DNA of 64,000 nucleotides from Hamadaea tsunoensis DSM 44101 (GTDB lineage Bacteria > Actinomycetota > Actinomycetes > Mycobacteriales > Micromonosporaceae), in assembly GCF_000428945.1 (NCBI RefSeq), contig NZ_AUAX01000003.1:484568-548567 (forward strand), read 5' to 3'. Made by a program: the position numbers and the translations under genes. Positions within the stretch are counted from its first letter, which is position 1, and each line of letters opens with the position of its first letter. Of the stretch, positions 46,947 to 56,623 are shown piece by piece. The notes under the pieces were generated by a model. It was not told the origin of the DNA, made no database searches, and worked only from the letters and a program-made list of their open reading frames with translations.

Positions 46947-47387
46947 TCAGCGGAAGAAATCCCGGAGCAGGGCGCCGCATTCGTCCGCGAGAACCCCCGC
47001 GTACACCTCCGGCCGGTGGTTCTGCCGGCGGTCGCGCAGCACGTCCCAGAGCGATCCGACCGCCCCCGTCTTCGGTTCCCAGGCGCCGAAGACCACAGTG
47101 GATATCCGGGCGAGCGTGATCGCGCCCGCGCACATCGTGCAGGGTTCGAGGGTGACGACGAGCGTACAACCGTCCAAATGGGAGCTTCCGAGCGCGGCGG
47201 CCCCCCGGCGGATCGCGACGATCTCGGCGTGGGCGGTCGGGTCGGTACCCGCCTCACGCTCGTTGTGACCGGTCGCGAGTTCGGTGAGGTCCGGGCCGAG
47301 CAGCACCGCGCCGACGGGTACGTCGTCGCCCGCCGCGGCGGCCACCGCCAGGGCCCGGCGCATCCACGCCTCGCGGGCCGCCGGCAT
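46947..47387 (-). CDS. tadA: tRNA-specific adenosine deaminase
   Basis: A 146-residue zinc deaminase that converts A34 to inosine in tRNA-Arg(ACG); that tRNA is encoded at 61013. Zinc ligands are His53 with catalytic Glu55 in HAE, and Cys83 and Cys86 in PCTMC. ATG 47387 overlaps the stop of the partner gene by one base (TGATG). Co-transcribed with it. Confidence 0.94.
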   Translation of the reverse strand: MPAAREAWMRRALAVAAAAGDDVPVGAVLLGPDLTELATGHNEREAGTDPTAHAEIVAIRRGAAALGSSHLDGCTLVVTLEPCTMCAGAITLARISTVVFGAWEPKTGAVGSLWDVLRDRRQNHRPEVYAGVLADECGALLRDFFR

Positions 47388-47944
47388 CACCCTTCGCGCA
47401 GTTCCTCGACCTCGTCGGCGCAGCCGATCACCTGGCAGATCTCGGCCGTCACGTCGGCCGGCAGGAGGCCGTCGGTGCCGCACAGGTCGAGCAGCATGTG
47501 GGCCGAGATGCCGAGATCGGCCAGCAGGTCCGCGTCGCCGATCGGGTTCACGCTGGGGTCGGCGGCCGGGCGTTCCTCGGCCGGCTCCTCGTCCGATTCC
47601 TCCGCGAACTCCTCGTCGTCCAGCGCCTCGGCCGGCTCCAGGGCCGGCTCGACGGCGCCGAGGGTGAGGTCGCCGAGCAGCAGCTTGCCCAGCCGCGACT
47701 CGTCCACGAAGGCGGAGTCCGAGCCGAACAGGCGCAGGTCCTCGCCGTCGTCCAGGCGAAGGATGGCCAGGTAGAGGTCGTCCGACTCGACGAACAGCAA
47801 CGAGGCCGAGGCGTTCAGATCCACGTCACGCAGCCGGTCGGCGACGTCCTCGACGTCGGCGGCGTTGGTCAGGTCGAGCTCGCTGGCGGTCCAGCCGGAA
47901 TCGCCCCGGACCACGGCGACGGCAAAGTGCGACACGGTCGTCAT
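47387..47944 (-). CDS. tRNA adenosine deaminase-associated protein
   Basis: A 185-residue acidic protein, the actinobacterial family regularly encoded before tadA. The N-terminus is FAVAVVRGDSGWTASELDL; the middle is a run of Glu/Asp (EEFAEESDEEPAEE); the C-terminus has LLDLCGTDGLLPADVTAEICQ with two cysteines. A partner role with TadA is assumed from neighbourhood only. Confidence 0.87.
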   Translation of the reverse strand: MTTVSHFAVAVVRGDSGWTASELDLTNAADVEDVADRLRDVDLNASASLLFVESDDLYLAILRLDDGEDLRLFGSDSAFVDESRLGKLLLGDLTLGAVEPALEPAEALDDEEFAEESDEEPAEERPAADPSVNPIGDADLLADLGISAHMLLDLCGTDGLLPADVTAEICQVIGCADEVEELREG

Positions 47945-48072
47945 CCTTGAAGGTCAGCTCCTGCCGCCGAACACCACGGCGACCTGTAGTGACAGTATCC
48001 GGTGGCCTTCGGGGCACCGTGAGGGCCACCCGGTCATCCGGTCGTTTCGCGCCGCTCCGACCCGCGGACGGG

Positions 48073-48237
48073 TCAGCCGGCCAGTCGGCGCCGCACGGCG
48101 ATGAGCTCCCGCAGGCGGACGTCCCGAGCACGTCGGGGTACCAGGCGGACGCGCACCGACTTCGCGTCGGCGAGCTCGCTCAGCAACTGAATCCGCCGGC
48201 GCCGGCGTTCGGGGTCGAGCCGCTGCAGCGTCCACAC
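48073..48237 (-). CDS. Possible small arginine-rich protein
   Basis: A 54-residue frame from GTG 48237, beginning VWTLQRLDPERRRRR and ending in a basic Arg/Leu region (RELIAVRRRLAG). No convincing ribosome site is present. It sits in a gap of 362 bases between the tadA partner gene and a membrane-protein gene. It could be chance coding. Confidence 0.35.
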   Translation of the reverse strand: MWTLQRLDPERRRRRIQLLSELADAKSVRVRLVPRRARDVRLRELIAVRRRLAG

Positions 48238-48306
48238 GGACGTGAGATTGCCCTGTGTTCGAGACCGGCGTCAAGCCCACTTCAGCGACCGCGTCGACAC
48301 CCAGGG

Positions 48307-48603
48307 TCACCACAACGGCCAGGTTCCCATCTGCGCCCAGGTGAGCACGAGAGCGAGCGCCGTACTCGACCATCCGATCGCCAGTGCCACCGCGATGCCC
48401 GCCGCCACCCCGCGATCTCCGTGCCGGGCGAGGGCGAACGCGGCCGCCCACGCGAAGGCACCCGCCGCGAGCATCCACCACGCGTACGCGACGAGGTCGG
48501 CGGCGAGCGCCCCGAAACCGGCCAGCCACACGGCGGTGGCGACCAGCCCGGCCATCACGGCGGTCGGGCGTACCGGGTGCGGCTCGCGGAGTGTCGGCCT
48601 CAT
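48307..48603 (-). CDS. Small membrane protein
   Basis: A 98-residue protein with three predicted membrane segments (about 14-33, 38-58 and 66-88) rich in Ala and Trp. It lies 6 bases after tyrA on the same strand, so it is probably co-transcribed. No family recognised. Confidence 0.72.
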   Translation of the reverse strand: MRPTLREPHPVRPTAVMAGLVATAVWLAGFGALAADLVAYAWWMLAAGAFAWAAAFALARHGDRGVAAGIAVALAIGWSSTALALVLTWAQMGTWPLW

Positions 48604-48609
48604 GCCCTC

Positions 48610-49599
48610 CTAACGCGCGGGACGGACGGCGGTGACCGTACGCCGGTCCGCGGCTACGTCGATGATCCAGCCGCCTACTCCGCCCAGCCTACCGAGCACG
48701 TCGGCCCGCGCGGGCAAGTCGATGGAGTCTCCGGCGAGAGCCGGCCAGTGCGTACGCGCCTCGTGGCCGGACCGCAGCCACTCGGCCGTGTCCTTGAGCG
48801 GGTTCCTGCGGCTGAGCACGGTGCCCACGTTCTCCAGCGACGCCATGACGGCATCGAGCGCGGTCGTCACCGCGGCGGCGTTCCCGGCGCACATCGCGGC
48901 CACGAGGTCGGGGCGGGTCGCGGCGACCCGGGTGCCGTCGCGGAACGAACCGGCGGCGAGCGTACCGGCCAGGGGGTCGCCGGTGATCTGGGCGGCGATG
49001 GCGGCCGCGAGGAGGTGCGGCACATGGCTGATCCGGGCGACGGCCGCGTCGTGCAACTCGGCGGTGGTCGGCACCACCCGCGCCCCGAGCGAGGTGATCA
49101 GGGCGGCCAGCTCCAGCCAGTCCGGCAGCGAGGTCTCCTTCTCCAGGCAGAGCACCCAGGCACACTGCGTGAAGAGGTAGGGGTCGGCGGCGTCGAAGCC
49201 CGACTGCTCGCGCCCGGCCATCGGGTGGCCGCCGACGAACCCGGCCAGCGGCGTGGCGGCCCGGCGGAGGCGGTCGGCGACGAGCTCGCGTACGGGGCCC
49301 TTGACGCTGGTCACATCGGTGATCAGACCGGTGTAGCCCGCGTCGACCAACTCGTCGAGGACGCCTGAGACGCCCGGCATCGGCACCGCGATGACGACCA
49401 GGTCCCGGCCCCGGGCCGACTCGCCGACCGAGGCGGCCACCTGCCATCGCTGGTCCGCCGGGGCCTTCGCGGCCGCCGTGCGGGCGGTCGCGCGTACAGC
49501 CGGATCGGCGTCATAGGCGAGCAGCTGATGGCCGGCAGCGGCGAGCGCGCGCAGCAGAGATCCGCCGATGAGACCGAGACCCACGACCGCGATGTTCAC
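48610..49599 (-). CDS. tyrA: Prephenate dehydrogenase
   Basis: A 329-residue NAD-dependent enzyme that oxidises prephenate on the way to tyrosine. The Rossmann motif GLGLIGGS is at the N-terminus (7-14). Active-site regions include DVTSVKGPV and HPMAG (catalytic His in GGHPMAGREQSG), followed by the helical dimer domain with RISHVPHLLAAA. GTG 49599 start. No ACT domain is present, so tyrosine feedback must differ from enzymes that have one. Confidence 0.94.
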   Translation of the reverse strand: MNIAVVGLGLIGGSLLRALAAAGHQLLAYDADPAVRATARTAAAKAPADQRWQVAASVGESARGRDLVVIAVPMPGVSGVLDELVDAGYTGLITDVTSVKGPVRELVADRLRRAATPLAGFVGGHPMAGREQSGFDAADPYLFTQCAWVLCLEKETSLPDWLELAALITSLGARVVPTTAELHDAAVARISHVPHLLAAAIAAQITGDPLAGTLAAGSFRDGTRVAATRPDLVAAMCAGNAAAVTTALDAVMASLENVGTVLSRRNPLKDTAEWLRSGHEARTHWPALAGDSIDLPARADVLGRLGGVGGWIIDVAADRRTVTAVRPAR

Positions 49600-49654
49600 G
49601 ACGGAAGCGTGCCACAGGCGCGGCCGTTGCCGCGCCCGGGTCGTTGGACCCTTT

Positions 49655-50782
49655 ATGCCCGTGATTGCACCGATGTTGCTGGCCGCGGCCCTCGCCGCCG
49701 TCCCCGCCCCCGCGCCCGTACGCGCGCAGCCGCTGGCCGGCGTGACCTTCGACGGAACGATCCAGACGGTGGCCTACCGCGGCGACCGGATATACCTGGG
49801 TGGCGACTTCACCCACGCGATCGACCGCGGCGGCCGGCTCGTCGCGCGGACCCGGCTGGCGGCGGTCGACGCCCGGACGGGCCAGCTGCTGCCCTGGAAC
49901 CCGAGCGCCGACGCCCGCGTACGCACGCTGGCCGCCAACGCCGCCGGTGTGTTCGTCGGCGGCGACTTCGGGCAGATCAACGGGGTCGGCCGCGACTCAC
50001 TCGCCCGGCTCGACCCGGACACGGGCGCGCTCAGCCCGCTCTTCAAGCACTCCATCTACGGCCATCCGCACACGATCGCGCTCACCGGCACCACCCTGTA
50101 CCTCGGCGGCACCCTCACCCTGGTGGACAACCAGCCGCGCGGCCGGCTCGCCGCGTTCGACCTGGCCACCGGCGCGCTCCTCACAGCCTGGAAACCGCAG
50201 GCGCAGAACGCCGTCAACGCGATCGCCGTCAGCGGCGACCGGCTGATCCTCGGCGGGGCCTTCGAGAACATCGGCAACATTCCGGGTACGCGTCACCTCG
50301 CGGCCGTCGACGCGCAGACGGGCGCTGTGCGGCCGGCGTTCCACGCATCCGTCGCGTACACGGTCGACAATGTGACCCTGGCCGGCGGCGCCCTGTACGC
50401 GGCGGTCGGCGGCAAGGGCGGCCGCGCGATCGCGATCGACCCGGCGACGGGCGAGACACGCTGGACGCTGACCGCCGACGGCGACGTTCGCGCGGTCGTC
50501 CGCATCGGTGACCGGATCTACGTCGGCGGCCACTTCGACGCGATCTGCGGCTCGGACAAGGTCGGCGACAAGGGTGTCTGCAAGGAGGGCTCGACGCCGC
50601 GGATCAAGCTCGCGGCGGTCGACGGCGCGGGTCGGCTACTGCCCTGGCTGGCCGACGCCAACGGCATCCAGGGTGTCGAGGCGATGGCGGCCAACCCGGC
50701 GCTGGGAGTGTTCGCGGCCGGCGGCTCGTTCACCACGATCAACGGCGCCGTCCAGCGCCGCTTCGCCCAATTCCAGCCCTGA
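49655..50782 (+). CDS. Secreted beta-propeller protein
   Basis: A 375-residue protein with a signal peptide (PVIAPMLLAAALAAVPAPAPVRAQ). The mature part has repeated blade motifs of the form YLGGDFTHAI, FVGGDFGQING, YLGGTLTLVDN, LILGGAFENIGN, YVGGHFDAI and FAAGGSFTTING, typical of delta-60 (DUF5122)-type propellers. A loop with two cysteines (ICGSDKVGDKGVCK) may be a disulfide. ATG 49655. Function unknown, extracellular. Confidence 0.88.
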   Translation: MPVIAPMLLAAALAAVPAPAPVRAQPLAGVTFDGTIQTVAYRGDRIYLGGDFTHAIDRGGRLVARTRLAAVDARTGQLLPWNPSADARVRTLAANAAGVFVGGDFGQINGVGRDSLARLDPDTGALSPLFKHSIYGHPHTIALTGTTLYLGGTLTLVDNQPRGRLAAFDLATGALLTAWKPQAQNAVNAIAVSGDRLILGGAFENIGNIPGTRHLAAVDAQTGAVRPAFHASVAYTVDNVTLAGGALYAAVGGKGGRAIAIDPATGETRWTLTADGDVRAVVRIGDRIYVGGHFDAICGSDKVGDKGVCKEGSTPRIKLAAVDGAGRLLPWLADANGIQGVEAMAANPALGVFAAGGSFTTINGAVQRRFAQFQP

Positions 50783-50808
50783 GTGCCCGCTCGCGCTCCC
50801 GCTCCGCG

Positions 50809-50893
50809 GCCAAGATCTGGTTTGGATCAGGGTTTTGCACGTAATCATGGCCCATGATTCGGGTGATTTCCCTGATCCAAACGGGATCTTGGC
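50809..50893. repeat. Hairpin family A, second full copy
   Basis: The outer arms (50809-50832 and 50870-50893) pair at 22 of 24 positions. The interior shares ATCATGGCCCA and GATTCGGGTG with the copy at 19290. It lies between convergent genes, as do the other family A copies. Confidence 0.92.
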
Positions 50894-50929
50894 GAGCCAG
50901 GGGCGAGCGCGGGCGCGAGCGGGCGGCAG

Positions 50930-52759
50930 TCAGGCCGTGGGGAGGCGGCGGGCGTTTACCTGATTGAGGATCTCCAGGAGGACGTCCCGGCTCTGCTTGT
51001 GCAGAAGCTCGGCAGACCACGCCTCCTTCAGCTCGATCCGGTTGCCGTCGTGCAGCACGAGGGTCGCCCGCAGCGGCACCGGCTTCTCGATCTCCACCGC
51101 CGTGACCACTTCGAACGGCAGGAAGTAGTTGCGCTGGGCGAGGTCGGCCACCGGCGCGGACTGGAGCAGCCGGATCAAGCGGTTCTTGCCGTCGTCGGAC
51201 TTGCCGGCGCCGTTGACCAGGATCAGCCCGTTGTCGAGGATCAGCACGTCACTCTCGGCGCCGTTGACCTTCGTGTTGGCGATCCCGCCGATGATCTCGG
51301 CCTTCTTCGCCGTCGCGGCCGCCTCGACGACCCGCGCCTCGTCCACGCGTACGCCGAGGGCGGCCAGCTGCGCTTTCGCCTGGGCGATCGTGAGCGAGTC
51401 CGCCGCCAGCGCGGCCAGCGGGGCGATGTCGAGCGGCTGGCCCTGGGCCGTCACGAGGTCGCCCATGCTCGTCCAGGAGTGCCGCCAGGATGCGGCGCCG
51501 CTGCGTACCGCCGCGAGGGTCAGGAGCGGCTGGAGGAGCTGGGGCAGGGTCGCACCCGGGAAACCGGCGGCCAGCTGGGCGCCCCGGCCGGCCTCGATCG
51601 CGTACAGGACGTCGGTCAGGCCCGCCTGGCGTACGCCGAGCGCGCGGGCGGCCTGCCGGAAGATGTCGTCCGCCGCCTCCTGTACGCGAGCCGTGTTGGC
51701 CACATTGGTCAGTTCGTTCCAGTCCCCCGAGACCTGGCGGCCGCTGGCGACGACGGCCGACTGGAGCGTCTCGCCGAGCTGGTCGAGCGCGGGGATCAGG
51801 GTGGCCGACAGGCGCGTGTCCTCGTGCAGCACGACGGGCGGGAGCTGGCCGATGCGGCGTACGCGTTCGGTGATCGGCGGGTGCGTGTCCCACACCGACT
51901 TGTCCTCGTGCGGCGGGTTGGACCGCAGCGCGCCGAGTTCCCCCTGCCGGGCCGCGCTCATCTCGTAGAAGCCGCGGAACAGGTCGCGCGGCAGGAAACC
52001 GGCCTCGGCCGTCGGCCCGACGTAACGGGAGAAGTAGAAGCCCCAGGCGGCCTCGATCACCGGCAGCTCGGCGAGGGCGGTCGTGGTGGCGCGGGTGCCC
52101 GCGACGCGTACGGCGATCTGGTCCGCCTCGCGCTCCTGCATCCGCGAGGCCGCGTTGTCCACCAGCAGATACAGCCGCCCGTACGCGCAGAACGGCCAGC
52201 TGATCAGGCTGCCGCCGAGGTGGCCGAGGGCGCCGCCGATGGCGAGCCGGCCCCGGAACGCGATGGCACCGAGCCGGGTGTGCGCGTTCGAGTAGTGCCC
52301 GAGCTCGTGGCCGATGACCGCGCGGAACTGGCTGACGTTCAGGCTCAGCAGCAGCGGCATGCCGATGTAGAGGTGCCGGCGTCCGCCGATGAGCCCCAGC
52401 AGCTGCGAGTCCTCGGAGACGGCCGCGTTGACCTCGGGGATGATCCGGATGTCGTCCGGCGGGCGGGTGCCGGCCGCCTGGGCGAGCGTACGCACCTCGT
52501 GCCACAGCTCCGGCGCCCGGTACGCGTCGACCAGCACGCCGTCCGGCTCGGTGGGCTTGAAGAACAGGGCCTGCTTCGCGCCCACGATGATCGCGCCGCC
52601 GACGCCGATGATGAGGATCAGCGCGAGCTTGATCAGGGCGTGCGCGTGCATGGCGGCCCAGATGCCGACGAAGACACCGAGCCCGAGCAGCACGAGCGCG
52701 AAGACGAAGAAACCGGCCAGCATCACGAGGCTGGCCAGAGCGCGCAGGCGGGCGACCAT
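50930..52759 (-). CDS. M48-family membrane metalloprotease
   Basis: A 609-residue protein with two N-terminal membrane helices (about 8-30 and 40-62). The zinc site is HELGH at 151-155 with a downstream Glu in MQEREADQIAV, as in HtpX/Ste24-type proteases. A long C-terminal part (about 330-609) contains an Ala-rich helical region and a GNRIELKEAW-like strand domain. It would cleave damaged membrane proteins or process a signal. ATG 52759. Confidence 0.92.
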   Translation of the reverse strand: MVARLRALASLVMLAGFFVFALVLLGLGVFVGIWAAMHAHALIKLALILIIGVGGAIIVGAKQALFFKPTEPDGVLVDAYRAPELWHEVRTLAQAAGTRPPDDIRIIPEVNAAVSEDSQLLGLIGGRRHLYIGMPLLLSLNVSQFRAVIGHELGHYSNAHTRLGAIAFRGRLAIGGALGHLGGSLISWPFCAYGRLYLLVDNAASRMQEREADQIAVRVAGTRATTTALAELPVIEAAWGFYFSRYVGPTAEAGFLPRDLFRGFYEMSAARQGELGALRSNPPHEDKSVWDTHPPITERVRRIGQLPPVVLHEDTRLSATLIPALDQLGETLQSAVVASGRQVSGDWNELTNVANTARVQEAADDIFRQAARALGVRQAGLTDVLYAIEAGRGAQLAAGFPGATLPQLLQPLLTLAAVRSGAASWRHSWTSMGDLVTAQGQPLDIAPLAALAADSLTIAQAKAQLAALGVRVDEARVVEAAATAKKAEIIGGIANTKVNGAESDVLILDNGLILVNGAGKSDDGKNRLIRLLQSAPVADLAQRNYFLPFEVVTAVEIEKPVPLRATLVLHDGNRIELKEAWSAELLHKQSRDVLLEILNQVNARRLPTA

Positions 52760-52864
52760 GATTCACTCCTCCCCCGGAAAGACGTCAGCACGATACGGCC
52801 CGCCGACCGCCCCCACAATCCCGTCCGCCCCGCCCTGTGGACGGCGGCCGCCTAGGGTGGAGCC

Positions 52865-53638
52865 ATGGATGGGCTGCGGGCGGCGCTACGCGGGGACTGC
52901 CACATGCACACGGACTGGTCCGACGGCGGCGACTCGCTGAATGACATGGTCGGCGCCGCGGCCGCCCGCGGCCACGACTACGTGGTGGTCACCGATCACT
53001 CCCCGCGGCTCACGATCGCTCATGGCCTGTCCGCCGAGCGGTTGCGCAAGCAGCTCGACGCGATCGACGAGATCAACGCTGCGCTGGCGGGGACGGGGTT
53101 TCGCGTACTGACCGGGATCGAGGTGGACATCCTCGCCGACGGTACGCTCGATCAGGACCCTGAGCTGCTCGCCCGGCTGGACCTGGTGGTCGGATCCGTC
53201 CACAGCGGACTGAAGGACGACCGCGCCACCATGACCCGGCGGATGGTCGCCGCGCTCGCCGACCCCCACCTCGACATCCTCGGCCACTGCACGGGCCGCA
53301 AGCTCCGGGTCAAGACCGACGAGGCGCACGCCGGCAGCCGGTGGCGGCCGCCGAGCCAGTTCGACGCCGGCCGGGTGTTCGCCGCGGCGAGGAAGCACGG
53401 CAAGGCGATCGAGATCAACTGCCGGCCCGACCGCCGGGATCCGCCCAGCGAGCTGCTGGCCAAGGCCGCCGACGTCGACGGCCTGCTGTTCTCGATCGAC
53501 ACCGACGCGCACGCGGTCGACCAGCTGGACTGGCTGGAGCTGGGCTGCGAGCGGGCGGAGAAGTCGGGGATCACCGCCGACCGCGTCGTGAACACGATGC
53601 CGGCCGACGACCTCCTCGCCTGGTGCGCCTCCCACTGA
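52865..53638 (+). CDS. PHP-domain phosphoesterase (PolX C-terminal-like)
   Basis: A 257-residue metal-dependent phosphoesterase. Metal ligands appear in order: CHMHTDWSDG (His13, His15, Asp20), VVVTDHS, GIEVDIL, VGSVHSG, ILGHCTGR and IDTDAHAV. This is the PHP domain that ends PolX polymerases, here without the polymerase part. Likely substrates are phosphate esters or nucleic-acid ends. ATG 52865. Confidence 0.92.
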   Translation: MDGLRAALRGDCHMHTDWSDGGDSLNDMVGAAAARGHDYVVVTDHSPRLTIAHGLSAERLRKQLDAIDEINAALAGTGFRVLTGIEVDILADGTLDQDPELLARLDLVVGSVHSGLKDDRATMTRRMVAALADPHLDILGHCTGRKLRVKTDEAHAGSRWRPPSQFDAGRVFAAARKHGKAIEINCRPDRRDPPSELLAKAADVDGLLFSIDTDAHAVDQLDWLELGCERAEKSGITADRVVNTMPADDLLAWCASH

Positions 53639-53672
53639 CCGCCCCGCCACCCCGCTACCCCGCCACCCCGCC

Positions 53673-53738
53673 GATCTTGCGCGAACGCCCCGAATTTCGC
53701 GGCTATTGCCCGAAAGGCCCGGACATTCGCGCAAGATC
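53673..53738. repeat. Hairpin family B, copy 1
   Basis: The arms GATCTTGCGCGAACG (53673-53687) and CATTCGCGCAAGATC (53724-53738) are complementary with one mismatch. It lies between convergent genes. Copies are at 63371 and 63942. Confidence 0.92.
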
Positions 53739-53756
53739 GTCGCGAGCGGGACGGCG

Positions 53757-54713
53757 TTACGCCAGGGCCTGGTCGGCGGCGACCGCCCGGCGGGGGATGC
53801 GGATCAGCCCTTGCGACACCGCCACGCCGAGGAGGACGACCGCCGCGCCGACCGGCTCGTTCCAGCCCAGGTGCTCGTTGAGGACGATCACTCCGAGGAC
53901 CGTCGAGAACACCGGCACCAGATAGGTCACGAAGGCCGCCGTCGACGCCCCGGCCAGCGTGATCGTACGCATGTTGAGCGCGAACGCGATCCCGCTGCCG
54001 AACACGCCGAGCACGACCACCGACCCGATGACGCTCCACGACAACCCGCCCACCGCCGGCGGGAGCCCGTCGACGAGGAAGGCCGCCGGCACGATCGCGA
54101 CCGTCGCCACCACCGATTGACCGGCGGCGACGGAGATCCCGGAGACGCCGCGGCCGATCAGGAACCGCTTCACGTACGGAATGGAGATGCCGTAGCAGAG
54201 CGCCGCCGCCGCGCACATGAGCTGCCCGGACAGGCCGGAACCGGAGACGTGCCAGACGCCCATGACGGTGAGCACGCCCGCGAACCCGATCGCGAGACCG
54301 GCCGCGGCCCGGCCGCTGAACCGCTCGGTCCGGTACGCGAACACGGCGAACGGCAGCACCCACAGTGCCGTGGTCGCGTTCCAGATTCCCGCGACCAGGC
54401 TCGGTACGCGCTCCTCGCCCAGCGGGAACAACGCGAACGGGATGGCGATCCCCACGACGCCCGGCACGATCTGGTGCAGCCAGAACCAGCCCTGCCGGGG
54501 CAGCCGCTGCCGCATGAGCAGCATGATCACAATGAGCGTGGCCGCCCCGATGGCCACCCGGTACGCGCCGACCCAGAGCGCCGGCAGCTCGCGTACGCCG
54601 ATCTTGATGAACAGGAAGCTGGCACCCCAGATCGCGGCGGTCGCGAAGAAGGAGGGCAGCCACGCGGAGGCGGCGCCGGAGTCAGGGGCGGAAGCGCTTT
54701 TCACTCCTGACAC
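53757..54713 (-). CDS. EamA-family (DMT) transporter
   Basis: A 318-residue membrane protein with ten predicted helices in two EamA repeats. The first is marked by AAIWGASFLFIKIGV and the second by GSGIAFALNMRTITLAGASTAA plus the terminal LNEHLGWNEPVGAAVVLLGV. Exports of amino acids or metabolites are typical. GTG 54713 is one of several possible starts. Confidence 0.9.
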   Translation of the reverse strand: MSGVKSASAPDSGAASAWLPSFFATAAIWGASFLFIKIGVRELPALWVGAYRVAIGAATLIVIMLLMRQRLPRQGWFWLHQIVPGVVGIAIPFALFPLGEERVPSLVAGIWNATTALWVLPFAVFAYRTERFSGRAAAGLAIGFAGVLTVMGVWHVSGSGLSGQLMCAAAALCYGISIPYVKRFLIGRGVSGISVAAGQSVVATVAIVPAAFLVDGLPPAVGGLSWSVIGSVVVLGVFGSGIAFALNMRTITLAGASTAAFVTYLVPVFSTVLGVIVLNEHLGWNEPVGAAVVLLGVAVSQGLIRIPRRAVAADQALA

Positions 54714-54871
54714 GATGCCAGCGGCGGCGGCCGGTTGTCTCGCGGATTTCGGCCACGTGAGCAACAACATCCGGCCAGCCGCAGCCCAAGATCGGCAAGG
54801 GGTGCCGTTAAGGGTGCCCGCGAGGGTATTACACCTGCATGGGCGGGGTGATTTCGGCTAGGTTCGACGCC

Positions 54872-56542
54872 ATGGGACGGATTGACGACATCGCCAACCG
54901 CTACGTGGACGAGTGGGCCCCACTCAGCCCGATCGGCGCCACGTACGTCGGTATCGGCGGACACGACGACAGACTCGACGACCTCTCCCCGGAGGGGTTC
55001 GCCGCGCAGGCGGAGCTCACCCGGCGGACGGTCGCGGAACTCGACATGACGCCACCGGAGAACGACGCCGAGTTCGTCGCCCGCGAGGCGATGCTCGAAC
55101 GGCTCAACCTCTCCCTGGCCCGCTACGACGCCGGCGAGGAGACCAGCGAGATCAACGTGATCTCGAGCGCGGTCCACGGCGTACGCGGAATCTTCGATCT
55201 CATGCCCACGGAGGGCGACGAGGCGGCGGAGAACATCGCGGCGCGCATGGCCGCGATCCCGCACGCGTTCGCGGACTACCAGCGGACCCTGCTGGGCGCG
55301 GCGGACGCCGGCCACATCTCCAGCCGGGTGCAGATGATCGAGGTCGCCAAGCAGTGCGACGTCTGGACCGATCCGGCGGGTGACGACTTCTACCGCGGCC
55401 TGGCCCGGCGGGTCGGCGCGGAAGGCGCTCTCGGCGCGCGGCTGGCCGAGGCGGCCGAGGCCGCGACCGCGGCGACCGCCGAGTTCGGCGAGTTCCTGCG
55501 TACGCAGATGGCCCCGCGCGGCCGCGAGAAGCAGGCCGCGGGCCGTGAGCGGTACGCCCTCGCGTCGCAGTACTTCCTCGGCGCCAAGATCGATCTCGAC
55601 GAGACGTACGCCTGGGGCTTCGAGGAGCTGCACCGCCTGGAGACCGAGATGCGGGCGGTGTCGGCCGACATCGCCGGACCGGGCGCCTCGATCGACGACG
55701 CGGTCGCGAAGCTGGACGCCGACCCGAAGTACACCGTCGCGGGCAAGGAGAACTTCCGCGAGTGGATGCAGGATCTCGGCACCAAGGCGATCGACGAGCT
55801 GAACGGCAAGCACTTCGACATCCCCGAGCCGGTACGCCGGATCGAGGCGTGCCTCGCGCCGACCTCCGACGGCGGCATCTACTACACCGGTCCGAGCGAG
55901 GACTTCAGCCGCCCCGGTCGCATGTGGTGGGCGGTGCCGCAGGGCATCGACACCTTCTCGACCTGGCGTGAGGTCACGACGGTCTACCACGAGGGCGTAC
56001 CCGGCCACCACCTGCAGGTCGCGCAGACGGCGTACCGGGCCGACCTGCTCAACCGCTGGCAGCGGCTGCTCGCCTGGTCGTCCGGGCACGGCGAGGGCTG
56101 GGCCCTGTACGCCGAGCGCCTCATGGACGAGCTGGGCTACCTCTCCGACCCGGCCGACAAGCTCGGCATGCTCGACGGCCAGGCGTTCCGGGCCGCCCGC
56201 GTCATCGTCGACATCGGCATGCACCTGGAGCTGGAGGTCCCGAAGGACAACCCCTTCGGCTTCCACCCCGGCGAGCGCTGGACGCCGGAGCTCGGCTGGG
56301 AGTTCATGCGCGCGCACTGCCGCGTACCGGACGAGAACCTGCGCTTCGAGCTCAACCGCTACCTCGGCTGGCCGGGCCAGGCGCCGTCGTACAAGGTCGG
56401 CGAGCGCATCTGGCTTGCGGCCCGCGCCGACGCGCAGGCCCGCAAGGGCGCCGACTTCGACCTCAAGGCCTTCCACCGCGACGCCCTCAACCTCGGATCG
56501 CTCGGCCTCGATCCGCTCAAGGCCGCGCTCGCCCGCCTCTGA
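54872..56542 (+). CDS. DUF885 peptidase-like protein
   Basis: A 556-residue soluble protein. The zinc-type motif HEGVPGHH (in YHEGVPGHHLQ) with a downstream Glu in GHGEGWALYAERL matches DUF885, a family related to M3/M32-type thermolysin-like peptidases. No signal peptide; cytoplasmic. ATG 54872 is chosen. Substrate unknown. Confidence 0.9.
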   Translation: MGRIDDIANRYVDEWAPLSPIGATYVGIGGHDDRLDDLSPEGFAAQAELTRRTVAELDMTPPENDAEFVAREAMLERLNLSLARYDAGEETSEINVISSAVHGVRGIFDLMPTEGDEAAENIAARMAAIPHAFADYQRTLLGAADAGHISSRVQMIEVAKQCDVWTDPAGDDFYRGLARRVGAEGALGARLAEAAEAATAATAEFGEFLRTQMAPRGREKQAAGRERYALASQYFLGAKIDLDETYAWGFEELHRLETEMRAVSADIAGPGASIDDAVAKLDADPKYTVAGKENFREWMQDLGTKAIDELNGKHFDIPEPVRRIEACLAPTSDGGIYYTGPSEDFSRPGRMWWAVPQGIDTFSTWREVTTVYHEGVPGHHLQVAQTAYRADLLNRWQRLLAWSSGHGEGWALYAERLMDELGYLSDPADKLGMLDGQAFRAARVIVDIGMHLELEVPKDNPFGFHPGERWTPELGWEFMRAHCRVPDENLRFELNRYLGWPGQAPSYKVGERIWLAARADAQARKGADFDLKAFHRDALNLGSLGLDPLKAALARL

Positions 56543-56560
56543 TCTCCCGTGTACGCGTGA

Positions 56561-56593
56561 AAGCGGGCCCCTCCTTCACGGAGGGGCCCGCTT
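56561..56593. terminator. Bidirectional terminator
   Basis: A perfect 14-base-pair stem (AAGCGGGCCCCTCC and complement) with loop TTCAC lies between the convergent DUF885 and DUF6114 genes. Confidence 0.88.
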
Positions 56594-56623
56594 CTCGTTC
56601 GTGGCCGGGTGCTCGCCGTCGGT

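Noticed and set aside
54701..56476. 591-residue frame antisense to the DUF885 gene
   Set aside because: Shadow frame without domains.
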